A stretch of DNA of 64,000 nt, from NCBI RefSeq assembly GCF_964340395.1, contig NC_135551.1:11894379-11958378 (forward strand), written 5' to 3'. The notes under the pieces were generated by a model that saw only the letters and a program-made list of their open reading frames with translations, ran no database searches and was not told where the DNA came from. This document shows, in pieces, positions 15,501-29,391 of this stretch (its first letter is position 1; each line of letters opens with the position of its first letter). The position numbers and the translations under genes are program-made. This DNA comes from Glandiceps talaboti. Taxonomy: Eukaryota > Hemichordata > Enteropneusta > Spengelidae.

Positions 15501-18500
15501 AGTATAATTGGAACTGAAAACTGTGTCATCAAGGTTGTCACATGTCAATGGTGTCTGTAAACTAATTACTACATCTAGTATAATTGGAACTGAAAACTGT
15601 GTCATCAAGGTTGTCACATGTCAATGGTGTCTGTAAACTAACTACTACTTCTAGTATAATTGGAATTGAAAACTGTGTCATCAAGGTTGTCATATGTTAA
15701 TGGTGTCTGTAAACTAATTACTACATCTAGTATAATTGGAACTGTAAACTGTGTCATCAAGGTTGTCATATGTCAATGGTGTCTGTAAACTAATTACTAC
15801 ATCTAGTATAATTGGAATTTCAAACTTTGTCATCAAGGTTGTCATATGTCAATGGTGTCTGTAAACTAATTACTACATCTAGTATAATTGGAATTACAAA
15901 CTTTGTCATCAAGGTTGTCATATGTCAATGGTGTCTGTAAACTAATTACTACATCTAGTATAATTGGAATTACAAACTTTGTCATCAAGGTTGTCATATG
16001 TCAATGGTGTCTGTAAATTAATTACTACATCTAGTATAATTGGAACTGTAAACTGTGTCATCAAGGTTGTCATATGTCAATGGTGTCTGTAAATTAATTA
16101 CTACATCTAGTATAATTGGAATTGAAAACTGTGTCATCAAGGTTGTCATATGTCAATGGTGTCTGTAAACTAATTACTACATCTAGTATAATTGGAATTA
16201 CAAACATTGTCATCAAGGTTGTCATATGTCAATGGTGTCTGTAAATTAATTACTACATCTAGTATAATTGGAACTGTAAACTGTGTCATCAAGGTTGTCA
16301 TATGTCAATGGTGTCTGTAAACTAACTACTACATCTAGTATAATTGGAACTGAAAACTGTGTCATCAAGGTTGTCACATGTCAATGGTGTCTGTAAACTA
16401 ATTACTACATCTAGTATAATTGGAACTGAAAACTGTGTCATCAAGGTTGTCACATGTCAATGGTGTCTGTAAACTAACTACTACTTCTAGTATAATTGGA
16501 ATTGAAAACTGTGTCATCAAGGTTGTCATATGTTAATGGTGTCTGTAAACTAATTACTACATCTAGTATAATTGGAACTGTAAACTGTGTCATCAAGGTT
16601 GTCATATGTCAATGGTGTCTGTAAACTAATTACTACATCTAGTATAATTGGAATTTCAAACTTTGTCATCAAGGTTGTCATATGTCAATGGTGTCTGTAA
16701 ACTAATTACTACATCTAGTATAATTGGAATTACAAACTTTGTCATCAAGGTTGTCATATGTCAATGGTGTCTGTAAATTAATTACTACATCTAGTATAAT
16801 TGGAATTAAAAACTGTGTCATCAAGGTTGTCTTATGTCAATGGTGTCTGTAAACTAATTACTACATCTAGTATAATTGGAACTGAAAACTGTGTCATCAA
16901 GGTTGTCTTATGTCAATGGTGTCTGTAAATTAATTACTACATCTAGTATAATTGGAACTGAAAACTGTGTCATCAAGGTTGTCTTATGTCAATGGTGTCT
17001 GTAAACTAATTACTACATCTAATATAATTGGAACTGAAAACTGTGTCATCAAGGTTGTCATATGTCAATGGTGTCTGTAAACTAATTACTACATCTAGTA
17101 TAATTGGAATTGAAAACTGTGTCATCAAGGTTGTCATATGTCAATGGTGTCTGTAAACTAATTACTACATCTAGTATAATTGGAACTGAAAACTGTGTCA
17201 TCAAGGTTGTCATATGTCAATGGTGTCTGTAAAGTAATTACTACATCTAGTATAATTGGAATTGAAAACTGTGTCATCAAGGTTGTCATATGTCAATGGT
17301 GTCTGTAAACTAATTACTACATCTAGTATAATTGGAACTGAAAACTGTGTCATCAAGGTTGTCATATGACAATGGTGTCTGTAAACTAATTACTACATCT
17401 AGTATAATTGGAACTGAAAACTGTGTCATCAAGGTTGTCATATGTCAATGGTGTCTGTAAAGTAATTACTAAATCTAGTATAATTGGAACTGAAAACTGT
17501 GTCATCAAGGTTGTCATATGTCAATGGTGTCTGTAAACTAATTACTACATCTAGTATAATTGGAACTGAAAACTGTGTTATCAAGGTTGTCACATGTCAA
17601 TGGTGTCTATAAACTAATTACTACATCTAGTATAATTGGAATTGAAAACTGTGTGTCATCAAGGTTGTCATATGTCAATGGTGTCTGTAAACTAATTACT
17701 ACATCTAGTATAATTGGAACTGAAAACTGTGTCATCAAGGTTGTCACATGTCAATGGTGTCTGTAAACTAATTACTACATCTAGTATAATTGGAATTGAA
17801 AACTGTGTCATCAAGGTTGTCATATGTCAATGGTGTCTGTAAACTAATTACTACATCTAGTATAATTGGAACTGTAAACTGTGTCATCAAGGTTGTCATA
17901 TGTCAATGGTGTCTGTAAACTAATTACTACTTCTAGTATAATTGGAATTGAAAACTGTGTCATCAAGGTTGTCATATGTTAATGGTGTCTGTAAACTAAT
18001 TACTACATCTAGTATAATTGGAACTGAAAACTGTGTCATCAAGGTTGTCATATGTCAATGGTGTCTGTAAACTAATTACTACATCTAGTATAATTGGAAT
18101 TTCAAACTTTGTCATCAAGGTTGTCATATGTCAATGGTGTCTGTAAACTAATTACTACATCTAGTATAATTGGAATTACAAACTTTGTCATCAAGGTTGT
18201 CATATGTCAATGGTGTCTGTAAATTAATTACTACATCTAGTATAATTGGAATTACAAACTGTGTCATCAAGGTTGTCATATGTCAATGGCGTCTGTAAAC
18301 TAATTACTACATCTAGTATAATTGGAATTGAAAACTGTGTCATCAAGGTTGTCATATGTCAATGGCGTCTGTAAACTAATTACTACATCTAGTATAATTG
18401 GAATTGAAAACTGTGTCATCAAGGTTGTCATATGTCAATGGTGTCTGTAAACTAATTACTACATCTAGTATAATTGGAATTTCAAACTTTGTCATCAAGG

Positions 18501-21500
18501 TTGTCATATGTCAATGGTGTCTGTAAACTAATTACTACATCTAGTATAATTGGAATTACAAACTTTGTCATCAAGGTTGTCATATGTCAATGGTGTCTGT
18601 AAATTAATTACTACATCTAGTATAATTGGAATTGAAAACTGTGTCATCAAGGTTGTCATATGTCAATGGTGTCTGTAAATTAATTACTACATCTAGTATA
18701 ATTGGAATTGAAAACTGTGTCATCAAGGTTGTCATATGTCAATGGTGTCTGTAAACTAATTACTACATCTAGTATAATTGGAATTACAAACTTTGTCATC
18801 AAGGTTGTCATATGTCAATGGTGTCTGTAAATTAATTACTACATCTAGTATAATTGGAATTACAAACTGTGTCATCAAGGTTGTCATATGTCAATGGTGT
18901 CTGTAAACTAATTACTACATCTAGTATAATTGGAATTGAAAACTGTGTCATCAAGGTTGTCATATGTCAATGGTGTCTGTAAACTAATTACTACATCTAG
19001 TATAATTGGAATTGAAAACTGTGTCATCAAGGTTGTCATATGTCAATGGTGTCTGTAAACTAATTACTACATCTAGTATAATTGGAACTGAAAACTGTGT
19101 CATCAAGGTTGTCATATGTCAATGGTGTCTGTAAACTAAATACTACATCTAGTATAATTGGAACTGAAAACTGTGTCATCAAGGTTGTCATATGTCAATG
19201 GTGTCTGTAAACTAATTACTACATCTAGTATAATTGGAACTGTAAACTGTGTTATCAAGGTTGTCATATGTCAATGGCGTCTGTAAACTAATTACTACAT
19301 CTAGTATAATTGGAACTGAAAACTGTGTCATCAAGGTTGTCATATGTCAATGGTGTCTGTAAACTAATTACTACATCTAGTATAATTGGAACTGAAATCT
19401 GTGTCATCAAGGTTGTCTGATGTCAATGGTGTCTGTAAATTAATTACTACATCTAGTATAATTGGAATTAAAAACTGTGTCATCAAGGTTGTCATATGTC
19501 AATGGTGTCTGTAAACTAATTACTACATCTAGTATAATTGGAATTGAAAACTGTGTCATCAAGGTTGTCATATATCAATGGTGTCTGTAAACTAATTACT
19601 ACATCTAATATAATTGGAACTGAAAACTGTGTCATCAAGGTTGTCTTATGTCAATGGTGTCTGTAAATTAATTACTACATCTAGTATAATTGGAACTGAA
19701 AACTGTGTCATCAAGGTTGTCTTATGTCAATGGTGTCTGTAAACTAATTACTACATCTAGTATAATTGGAATTGAAAACTGTGTCATCAAGGTTGTCATA
19801 TGTCAATGGTGTCTGTAAACTAATTACTACATGTAGTATAAATGGAACTGAAAACTGTGCCATCAAGGTTGTCATATGTCAATGGTGTCTGTAAACTAAT
19901 TACTACATCTAGTATAATTGGAACTGAAAACTGTGTCATCAAGGTTGTCATATGTCAATGGTGTCTGTAAAGTAATTACTACATCTAGTATAATTGGAAT
20001 TAAAAACTGTGTCATCAAGGTTGTCTTATGTCAATGGTGTCTGTAAATTAATTACTACATCTAGTATAATTGGAACTGAAAACTGTGTCATCAAGGTTGT
20101 CTTATGTCAATGGTGTCTGTAAACTAATTACTACATCTAGTATAATTGGAATTGAAAACTGTGTCATCAAGGTTGTCATATGTCAATGGTGTCTGTAAAC
20201 TAATTACTACATGTAGTATAAATGGAACTGAAAACTGTGCCATCAAGGTTGTCATATGTCAATGGTGTCTGTAAACTAATTACTACATCTAGTATAATTG
20301 GAACTGAAAACTGTGTCATCAAGGTTGTCATATGTCAATGGTGTCTGTAAAGTAATTACTACATCTAGTATAATTGGAATTAAAAACTGTGTCATCAAGG
20401 TTGTCTTATGTCAATGGTGTCTGTAAACTAATTACTACATCTAATATAATTGGAACTGAAAACTGTGTCATCAAGGTTGTCTTATGTCAATGGTGTCTGT
20501 AAATTAATTACTACATCTAGTATAATTGGAACTGAAAACTGTGTCATCAAGGTTGTCTTATGTCAATGGTGTCTGTAAACTAATTACTACATCTAATATA
20601 ATTGGAATTGAAAACTGTGTTATCAAGGTTGTCATGTGTCAATGGTGTCTATAAACTAATTACTACATCTAGTATAATTGGAACTGAAAACTGTGTCATT
20701 AAGGTTGTCATATGTCAGTGGTGTCTGTAAACTAATTACTACATCTAGTATAATTGGAACTGTAAACTGTATCATCAAGGTTGTCATATGTCAATGGTGT
20801 CTGTAAACTAATTACTACATCTAGTATAATTGGAACTGAAAACTGTGTCATCAAGGTTGTCATGTGTCAATGGTGTCTGTAAACTAATTACTACATCTAG
20901 TATAATTGGAACTGAAATCTGTATCATCAAGGTTGTCATATGTCAATGGTGTCTGTAAACTAATTACTACATCTAGTATAATTGGAAATGAAAACTGTGT
21001 CATCAAGGTTGACATATGTCAATGGTGTCTGTAAACTAATTACTACATCTAGTATAATTGGAATTAAAAACTGTGTCATCAAGGTTGTCTTATGTCAATG
21101 GCGTCTGTAAACTAATTACTACATCTAATATAATTGGAACTGAAAACTGTGTCATCAAGGTTGTCTTATGTCAATGGTGTCTGTAAACTAATTACTACAT
21201 CTAGTATAATTGGAACTGAAAACTGTGTCATCAAGGTTGTCATATGTCAATGGTGTCTGTAAACTAATTACTACATCTAGTATAATTGGAACTGAAAACT
21301 GTGTCATCAAGGTTGTCATATGTCAATGGTGTCTGTAAAGTATTATTACTACATCTAGTATAATTGGAATTGAAAACTGTGTCATCAAGGTTGTCATATG
21401 TCAATGGTGTCTGTAAACTAATTACTACATCTAATATAATTGGAACTGAAAACTGTGTCATCAAGGTTGTCATATGTCAATGGTGTCTGTAAACTAATTA

Positions 21501-22664
21501 CTACATCTAGTATAATTGGAATTGAAAACTGTGTCATCAAGGTTGTCATATGTCAGTGGTGTCTGTAAACTAATTACTACATCTAATATAATTGGAACTG
21601 AAAACTGTGTCATCAAGGTTGTCATATGTCAATGGTGTCTGTAAACTAATTACTACATCTAGTATAATTGGAACTGAAAACTGTGTCATCAAGGTTGTCA
21701 TATGTCAATGGTGTCTGTAAACTAATTACTACATCTAATATAATTGGAACTGAAAAATGTGTCATCAAGGTTGTCATATGTCAGTGGTGTCTGTAAACTA
21801 ATTACTACATCTAATATAATTGGAACTGAAAACTGTGTCATCAAGGTTGTCATATGTCAATGGTGTCTGTAAACTAATTACTACATCTAATATAATTGGA
21901 ACTGAAAAATGTGTCATCAAGGTTGTCATATGTCAGTGGTGTCTGTAAACTAATTACTACATCTAATATAATTGGAACTGAAAACTGTGTCATCAAGGTT
22001 GTCATATGTCAATGGTGTCTGTAAACTAATTACTACATCTAATATAATTGGAACTGAAAAATGTGTCATCAAGGTTGTCATATGTCAGTGGTGTCTGTAA
22101 ACTAATTACTACATCTAATATAATTGGAACTGAAAACTGTGTCATCAAGGTTGTCATATGTCAATGGTGTCTGTAAACTAATTACTACATCTAGTATAAT
22201 TGGAACTGAAAACTGTGTCATCAAGGTTGTCATATGTCAATGGCATCTGTAAACTAATTACTACATCTAGTATAATTAGAACTGAAAACTGTGTCATCAA
22301 GGTTGTCATATGTCAATGGTGTCTGTAAACTAATAACTACATCTAGTATAATTGGAACTGAAAACTGTGTCATCAAGGTTGTCATATGTCAATGGTGTCT
22401 GTAAACTAATTACATCTAGTATAATTGGAACTGAAAACTGTGTCATCAAGGTTGTCTTATGTCAATGGCGTCTGTAAACTAATTACTATATCTAGTATAA
22501 TTGGAATTAAAAACTGTGTCATCAAGGTTGTCATATGTCAATGGTGTCTGTAAACTAACTACTACATCTAGTATAATTGGAACTGAAAACTGTGTCATCG
22601 AGGTACGTCATATGTCAATGGTATCTGTAAACTAATTACTACATCTAGTATAATTGGAACTGAA
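554..22664. repeat. 76-bp satellite array, about 290 copies, 22.1 kb
   Basis: Head-to-tail array of a 76-bp AT-rich unit, beginning with a partial unit near 554 and ending at ggaactgaa near 22664. Each unit carries CATATGTCAATGGTGTCTGT, then AAACTAATTACTACATCTAG, then TATAATTGGAACTG and a GTCATCAAGGTT tail. Common variants are AACTG/AATTG, CATATG/CACATG, AAACT/AAATT, and loss of TG from GTGTCATC. The unit length is not a multiple of three, so the repeated 68-residue open frames (4178, 8206, 10412, 12236, 14518, 17560) are artefacts; they mark where rare variant units recur. The array lies wholly inside an intron of the ankyrin gene. Confidence 0.97.
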
Positions 22665-23663
22665 TTCTCACACTGTCATGTTTAGATGATCACAAATTTC
22701 TAAGACACTGTCTTGGAACTGATTTGTTAAACTGTCTAATGTTGAAGACAACAACTTTACAAGATACTGTCTTGCATTGTTACTTGGTTCTTTAGTGGAC
22801 GTATCACATATTAATTCTGACTTATATACATGATACAGCATTAAATTGTCATGATATATCAACAATTCCATGTACATAACAAGTCTTCATTCAAGACAAG
22901 CTGGACACTTTAATAGTTTATGTCAAGAATAAATTATGTTACATAGCTGCCATCACATTTCTAATATAAATATAATGATAATTATTCACTGACAGATATT
23001 TCTAGTGACTGTTGACCTAAAAGTGGACACTGAGGGTCATTAACAAGCTTGCATCTAAGAGTATATACATATATGTGTACAGTACTTCAATCTGTAACAC
23101 ACATTTACTGTCTGTGATACAACAAATTCCAATGTTTTATTTTGACTCATGAGGTGAAGCTAAGACTTTGTAATCTACACAGTCCACCCTGCCACTAATA
23201 GTGAAGTTTTTAAAATAATATTTTTAATACTTTTAAAGAACAATATTGACTATTTGGCCATAGTCTCAGGAATGACACTATCTTTTCTGTAATGCTAACC
23301 AAGGAATAAATGTCTTTGAAATATCACTTTGATCACCATGCCAAATTTAATGATCCACTGCACTAATTTCAGCTCTGATTACATCTTAGTCCAGTCCCCC
23401 ATATTAATCATTTTCCTGAGACAATGTGATATTTGTGGAGTTTGTACAAAGAATTGTGGAACTGGACTAATTTGCGCCATGATTTATTTGGACATAAAAA
23501 GGATTATGAGCATACCACGTTGACTATTTTTTTCACACTGGTGCTTACTTTGAAAGAAAGGATGATCATTGACAATGATTATGAATACAGCCATTAATCA
23601 GTATTGGAGATCATGACTGTCACAATAATTTTATTTTTGTTAGATTTCAGAAATAAATTTGTG
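22665..23663. other. Intron sequence without a recognised feature
   Basis: About 1 kb of AT-rich single-copy-looking DNA between the 76-bp satellite and the 37-bp minisatellite. No exon with splice sites and no transposon protein is visible on either strand. Confidence 0.6.
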
Positions 23664-23990
23664 CATGTTAGTAGTATTCCTGTATACATATGGACATATG
23701 CATGTTAGTAGTATTCCTGTCTACATATGGACATATGCATATTAGTAGTATTCCTGTATACATATGGACATATGCATATTAGTAGTATTCCTGTCTACAT
23801 ATGGACATATGCATGTTAGTAGTATTCCTGTATACATATGGACATATGCATGTTAGTAGTATTCCTGTATACATATGGACATATGCATGTTAGTAGTATT
23901 CCTGTATACATATGGACATATGCATGTTAGTAGTATTCCTGTATACATATGGACATATGCATGTTAGTAGTATTCCTGTATACATATGGA
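23664..23990. repeat. 37-bp minisatellite, about 9 copies
   Basis: Units of exactly 37 bp start at 23664, 23701, 23738 and so on, each containing TTAGTAGTATTCCTGT followed by CATATGGACATATG. Differences between units are mostly CATGTT/CATATT and GTATAC/GTCTAC. It abuts the 104-bp array directly. Confidence 0.95.
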
Positions 23991-24708
23991 CAGACACTTG
24001 TATATAGAAGGACAATCAATATCCATTCATATAAACCCTATCTACATCTACACTGTATCCATTACGGCTAAAATGATGTAGGTTTGGTGTTTCACAGTCA
24101 CTTGTATATAGAAGGACAATCAATATCCATTCATATAACCCTATCTACATGTACACTGTATCCATTACGGCTAAAATGATGTAGGTTTGGTGTTTCACAG
24201 ACACTTGTATATAGAAGGACAATCAATATCCTTTCATATAAACCCTATCTACATGTACACTGTATCCATTACGGCTAAAATGATGTAGGTTTGGTGTTTC
24301 ACAGACACTTGTATATAGAAGGACAATCAATATCCTTTCATATAAACCTTATCTACATCTACACTGTATCCATTACGGCTAAAATGATGTAGGTTTGGTG
24401 TTTCACAGACACTTGTATATAGAAGGACAATCAATATCCATTCATATAAACCTTATCTACATCTACACTGTATCCATTACGGCTAAAATGATGTAGGTTT
24501 GGTGTTTCACAGACACTTGTATATAGAAGGACAATCAATATCCTTTCATATAAACCCTATCTACATCTACACTGTATCCATTACGGCTAAAATGATGTAG
24601 GTTTGGTGTTTCACAGACACTTGTATATAGAAGGACAATCAATATCCTTTCATATAAACCCTATCTACACTGTATCCATAATACAGCTAATGATGTAGGT
24701 TTGGTGTA
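23991..24708. repeat. 104-bp minisatellite, about 7 copies
   Basis: Units begin CACTTGTATATAGAAGGACA near 23991, 24095, 24198, 24302, and so on to 24614, and end GATGTAGGTTTGGTGTTTCA. The last copy is degenerate. Just beyond it, GTTTCACTCATGA near 24714 is repeated in inverse orientation near 24810 (TCATGAGTGAAACACCAAAC), forming a small inverted repeat around about 75 bp. Confidence 0.93.
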
Positions 24709-24839
24709 CCCGTCGTTTCACTCATGAAACAAGGATCCTGCTATGTTTGTTGTGTCTGTTATTGTTAGTCTAGAGTTGTGTCTATATTTTGTGTCATAAA
24801 CATAATGTCTCATGAGTGAAACACCAAACTAACATATCA

Positions 24840-25660
24840 TTTCTACTGTAAGTGATGTGATGCCCCTTTCCACATCCTGGTGACAAAGTACTTTAATTCA
24901 TTTTTTAATGTGATTATGTCGTTTGTCCCATTCTTGAATCATGTCACAGATTTTCAATGAAACAGCAATAGAAACATCACATTGTCATCATACTGACAAA
25001 ATGGGGAACAGCTGAACAACTGTGATGAATTACAAAAATGTACACTCCTGATCTGATCATTGTGTCGTCTTGTTACCTATATAGGTAATGATAACACCAT
25101 CCTGTGCTATTTACCCTGAAAGTGTATGAAGTACATGATTGTTTTTATCAAATGAAAGTGTATGAAGTACATGATTGTATATATCTGATATCTAATTCAG
25201 ATTTGTTAGATCAGTCACATGACCATTTTATGAAAGATTAATTTGAATCAAGAAAAATATTATTACATGTCTAATCAACCTCAAGTCAAATGGTCTTACA
25301 AGTTATGCTGAAATTGCTAAATATGACATGTAACAATTTGAGTAATGAGAACAATTATTATTGCTACTGGGCCTATATAATTTTTAAGTTTTAATATTTG
25401 GGATAATATAGAATATATATTTGTAAGGAATAATATCTGTACCAGTATGGTTACATCTTACATGTAAACAATTTCACTAAATATTGATGGACAGTGTTAT
25501 TTTTGAAAATTTAAATATAAGCAACAACTCAAGTTATCTTGGCTTATAGAGTGGCTGATTTGATTACTTTTGAAAAGTAAACATTCAGAGACATTATATG
25601 GTCAATATTAAATATATGACATCACTTTCAAGATATATAATTAGATAATGATACTCTTAC
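24840..25660. other. Intron sequence without a recognised feature
   Basis: AT-rich DNA leading up to the second ankyrin exon. No coding or repeat signal beyond a short duplicated phrase (GAAAGTGTATGAAGTACATGATTG) near 25120 and 25155. Confidence 0.55.
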
Positions 25661-25759
25661 CATTCCAAGTGCATCTATATCTAGTCCGTGTTGTAGCAGA
25701 ACTTCAATCACATGACTGTGGCCATTGAATGCAGATAGGTGTAAGGCACCATTTCCATT
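25661..25759 (-). CDS. Ankyrin-repeat exon (middle of three)
   Basis: On the minus strand this 99-bp exon encodes a complete 33-residue ankyrin repeat: NGNGALHLSAFNGHSHVIEV followed by LLQHGLDIDALGM. The core pattern G.ALHLSA..GH..VIEVLL..G matches the ankyrin consensus (usually G.TPLH.AA..GH..VV..LL..GA). The acceptor is tttacag|AATGG and the donor ATG|gtaagagt, both strong. The exon is phase 0 at both ends and equal in length to its neighbours at 42732 and 113, which supports one gene with one repeat per exon. Flanking introns are about 17.0 kb upstream and 25.4 kb downstream in transcription order. Confidence 0.9.
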
Positions 25760-25855
25760 CTGTAAACATGCAAATAATTAAGATACATTTAATATGTACA
25801 TGTAGATGATGTTACAGTTCTGTGACAAATATATCATTACTCTGAAAACACAAGC

Positions 25856-27627
25856 TTTCAACTGCTATTCAAATGTTAGGGTTTTAAGTGTTAAGACCAT
25901 TACATGTAGATTGTGAGAATCCACATACAGAAGTGTACATTTCAACTACCTTGTAAATGTTAGAGTGTTAAGACATTAGATTGTTACAATCCACATGACT
26001 AAATGTACATTTCAACTGCCTTTTAAATGTTAGGGTTTTAAGTGTTAAGACATTAGATTGTTACAATCCACATAACTAAATGTACATTTCAACTACCTTT
26101 TAAATGTTAGGGTTTTAAGTGTTAAGTCATTAGATTGTTACAATTCATATAACTAAATGTACATTTCAACTGCCTTTTAAATGTTAGAGTTTTAAGTGTT
26201 AAGACATTAGATTGGTACAATCTACATAACTAAGTGTACATTTCAACTACCTTTTAAATGTTAGAGTGTTAAGACATTAGATTGTTACAATCCACATGAC
26301 TAAATGTACATTTCAACTACTATACCTTTTAAATGTTAGAGTTTTAAGTGTTAAGACATTAGATTGTTACAATCCATATAAACTAAGTGTACATTTCAAC
26401 TACCTTTTAAATGTTAGAGTTTTAAGTATTAAGATATTAGATTGTTATAATCTACATAACTAAATGTACATTTCAACTACCTTTTAAATGTTAGGGTTTT
26501 AAGTGTTAAGACATTAGATTGTTACAATCCACATGACTAAATGTACATTTCAACTACCTTTTAAATGTTAGGGTTTTAAGTTTTAAGACATTAGCTTGTT
26601 ACAATCCACATAACTAAATGTACATTTCAACTACCTTTTACATGTTAGAGTTTTAAGTGTTAAGACATTAGATTGTTACAATCCACATAACTAAATGTAC
26701 ATTTCAACTACCTTTTAAATGTTAGAGTTTTAAGTGTTAAGACATTAGATTGTTATAATCCACATAACTATAAATGTACATTTCAACTACCTTTTAAATG
26801 TTACATTGTTAGGGTTTTAAGTGTTAAGAAATTAGATTGTTACAATCCACATAACTAAGTGTACATTTCAACTGCCTTTTAAATGTTAGGGTTTTAATTG
26901 TTAAGACATTAGATTGTTATAATCCACACGACTAAATGTACATTTCAACTACCTTTTAAATGTTACATTGTTAGGGTTTTAAGTGTTAAGAAATTAGATT
27001 GTTACAATCCACATAACTAAGTGTACATTTCAACTGCCTTTTAAATGTTAGAGTTTTAGGTGTTAAGACATTAGATTGTTACAATTCATATAACTAAATG
27101 TACATTTCAACTACCTTTTAAATGTTAGAGTTTTAAGTGTTAAGACATTAGATTGTTACAATCCACATAACTAAATGTACATTTCAACTACCTTTTAAAT
27201 GTTAAGGTTTTTAAGTGTTAAGACCATTAGATTGTTACAATCCACATAACTAAGTGTACATTTCAACTGCCTTTTAAATGTTAGGGTTTTAAGTGTTAAG
27301 ACATTAGATTGTTACAATCCACATAACTAAATGTACATTTCAACTGCCTTGTAAATATTAGGGTTTTAAGTGTTAAGACATTAGATTGTTACAATCCACA
27401 TAACTAAATGTACATTTCAACTGCCTTGTAAATATTAGGGTTTTAAGTGTTAAGACATTAGATTGTTATAATCCACATAACTAAATGTACATTTCAACTA
27501 CCTTTTAAATGTTAGAGTTTTAAGTGTTAAGACATTAGATTGTTACAATCCACATAACTAAATGTACATTTCAAATACCTTTTAAATGTTAGGGTTTTAA
27601 GTGTTAGGACATTAGATTGTTACAATC
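25856..27627. repeat. 77-bp minisatellite, first array, about 23 copies
   Basis: Tandem units of about 77 bp with CCTTTTAAATGTTAGGGTTT, AAGTGTTAAGACATTAGATT, GTTACAATCCACATAACTAA and ATGTACATTTCAACTA. Copies differ by small indels, including a few ATTGTT insertions. The TTAGGG words are once per unit and not telomeric. The same repeat recurs at 32848-33320. Confidence 0.95.
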
Positions 27628-27659
27628 AGACAGACAGACAGACACTTTGCCATGCCTAT

Positions 27660-27690
27660 AGCACTACTGAACCTTCAGTTCAGTTGTGCT
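27660..27690. repeat. Terminal hairpin of a dispersed repeat (version 1)
   Basis: Left arm AGCACTACTGAACC, loop TTC, right arm AGTTCAGTTGTGCT: 14-bp arms with two mismatches. It is preceded by a (GACA)n tract and CCATGCCTAT and followed by AAAA. The same layout with an unrelated stem occurs at 34716-34747 and 62587-62620. Confidence 0.75.
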
Positions 27691-29391
27691 AAAAACCTTA
27701 CAATAATAACCATTGCAGGTGTCATGCTGTGCTGAATCAAGTGACAATCATAATCCAACTATTTTCTTACATAACCATATGGTTACAATCACAATTTTGT
27801 ATCTTTCTATTGGAATGTGTAAGTAAAGATTGAAGTGACATTAATCGAATAACCACAACATCACCCAGAAAAAATATAATTTTTCTTCTGCATTCACTTA
27901 ATGTTATTTTAGATTTATACTCACTTTAATAATAGTTATACAATGTAGTTGACAATTTTCTGTTACTTAAGCATGTAGTAAACACTTCTAAGAATATTTT
28001 GACTTGATTTGACACAAGTGTTGTTGAAAATAATCATACATGTAGATTTAAATACTTCATCTTATGAAAGTGTAACAGCTTTGCACTGAGGTATGAGAAA
28101 TATATATTCCATCATCACATTAAAATGAATAATCTTTACTCCTATCAAAACAAACTAAAATCAGTCAATGATACCTAAACATATGAGATACCATCCTGTA
28201 TTAAAACATGTCAGTTTAATTGATCAATTGAATCTAAATTCTGGACCATAAAGTTCACAACAAATGTAAGAACAGTCAACATCAAAAGGGAAGAAGAGGG
28301 GAAATACATGTGCATCACACTTTTGAACTTGATGGTGCTATATCATTAAAATTACATCATTCAGTGGTAAAGACATTGTAAGTAACAATACAACTCCCTT
28401 TCCACTTGTTGTAATTGTTAAAATCTAAACAGATGTAAAGTTAAGGTGTCTCACACAGTTACTTCATTATTGAAACATTTCAATTTTACCATGAAAGTGA
28501 TTATAAAAATTAATACATAGTAAAATATTCTGCTTACACTTGGGATTTAGAAACATAACTCATTTAAATGTTTCAAACATTTTTTTATACTTTTATCCAA
28601 TATATGATTGATTACATCTGTTTGTTGTTGTTGTTGTTTTTGTTTTTTTTGTTGATGACATATAATCTATTTCTTATCTTTTCAATTGTACAGTAAACTC
28701 ACATTTTATTGATATCGTGTGCTCTGGAAATGTACATGCTGATGTAACACCTTTTCACACCAATCATTCTCTCAATTCTAGCTAGTAGATCAAGTTTAAA
28801 GGTCAAGTTTTTTAAACCAAGATACTAACACAGGTAGCCAACAGTCTAACGTTCTATTTTGTTGTTGAAAACATACATGTACTTATTCCATAGATATGCA
28901 AGACATCTGTTTTCCACATCTTAATATTAATCATAATCTGAACTTGACCTTTTATATAAAGCAAATACTAAAATCAAAGTGTAAAGGAAAGGCTGTACTG
29001 TATGCACTACATGTAGGTTTTAATACAGGTATACTTGATAAAGACACTGTTTCAGTAGGCTGTGTAGAAGCCAGGATAATCATAAAATGAATCCAAGTGT
29101 ACAAATATCCAAGAGTACTAAAAACTAGTAGACATGTATACTACTTGATACAGAAGCTTTACAGTATAACTCAAATCTACATTAGATAGCTTTAAGGGTT
29201 TAACATTATGGTAGAAATACTTTACTTTCACATCTTATCTTCAGCAAATGTCTGTCATGGATTCAGTAAATGCTAATGTCATCATTACATACCAACTTTA
29301 ATAACACTTAAAGAAATATATAACCTAGTCAACTGCTTAGTAAGATTATCACACAAATAAATAATTCATTTTTATCACTTTTAATGTGTTT

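Noticed and set aside
4178-17766. Six nearly identical 67-68 codon frames
   Set aside because: They arise where a rare 76-bp satellite variant removes stops. The unit is not a multiple of three and there is no gene context.
554-22664. CRISPR-like array
   Set aside because: Units are directly adjacent near-identical 76-mers with no unique spacers, in a eukaryotic intron.
25856-27627. Telomere-like TTAGGG words
   Set aside because: Only one TTAGGG per 77-bp unit, within TTAGGGTTTTAAG; it is not a tandem telomeric repeat.
28896-29090. 64-codon frame also present at 35176-35370
   Set aside because: Conserved between the two copies only because the whole segment is duplicated. No motif, splice structure or coding bias recognised.
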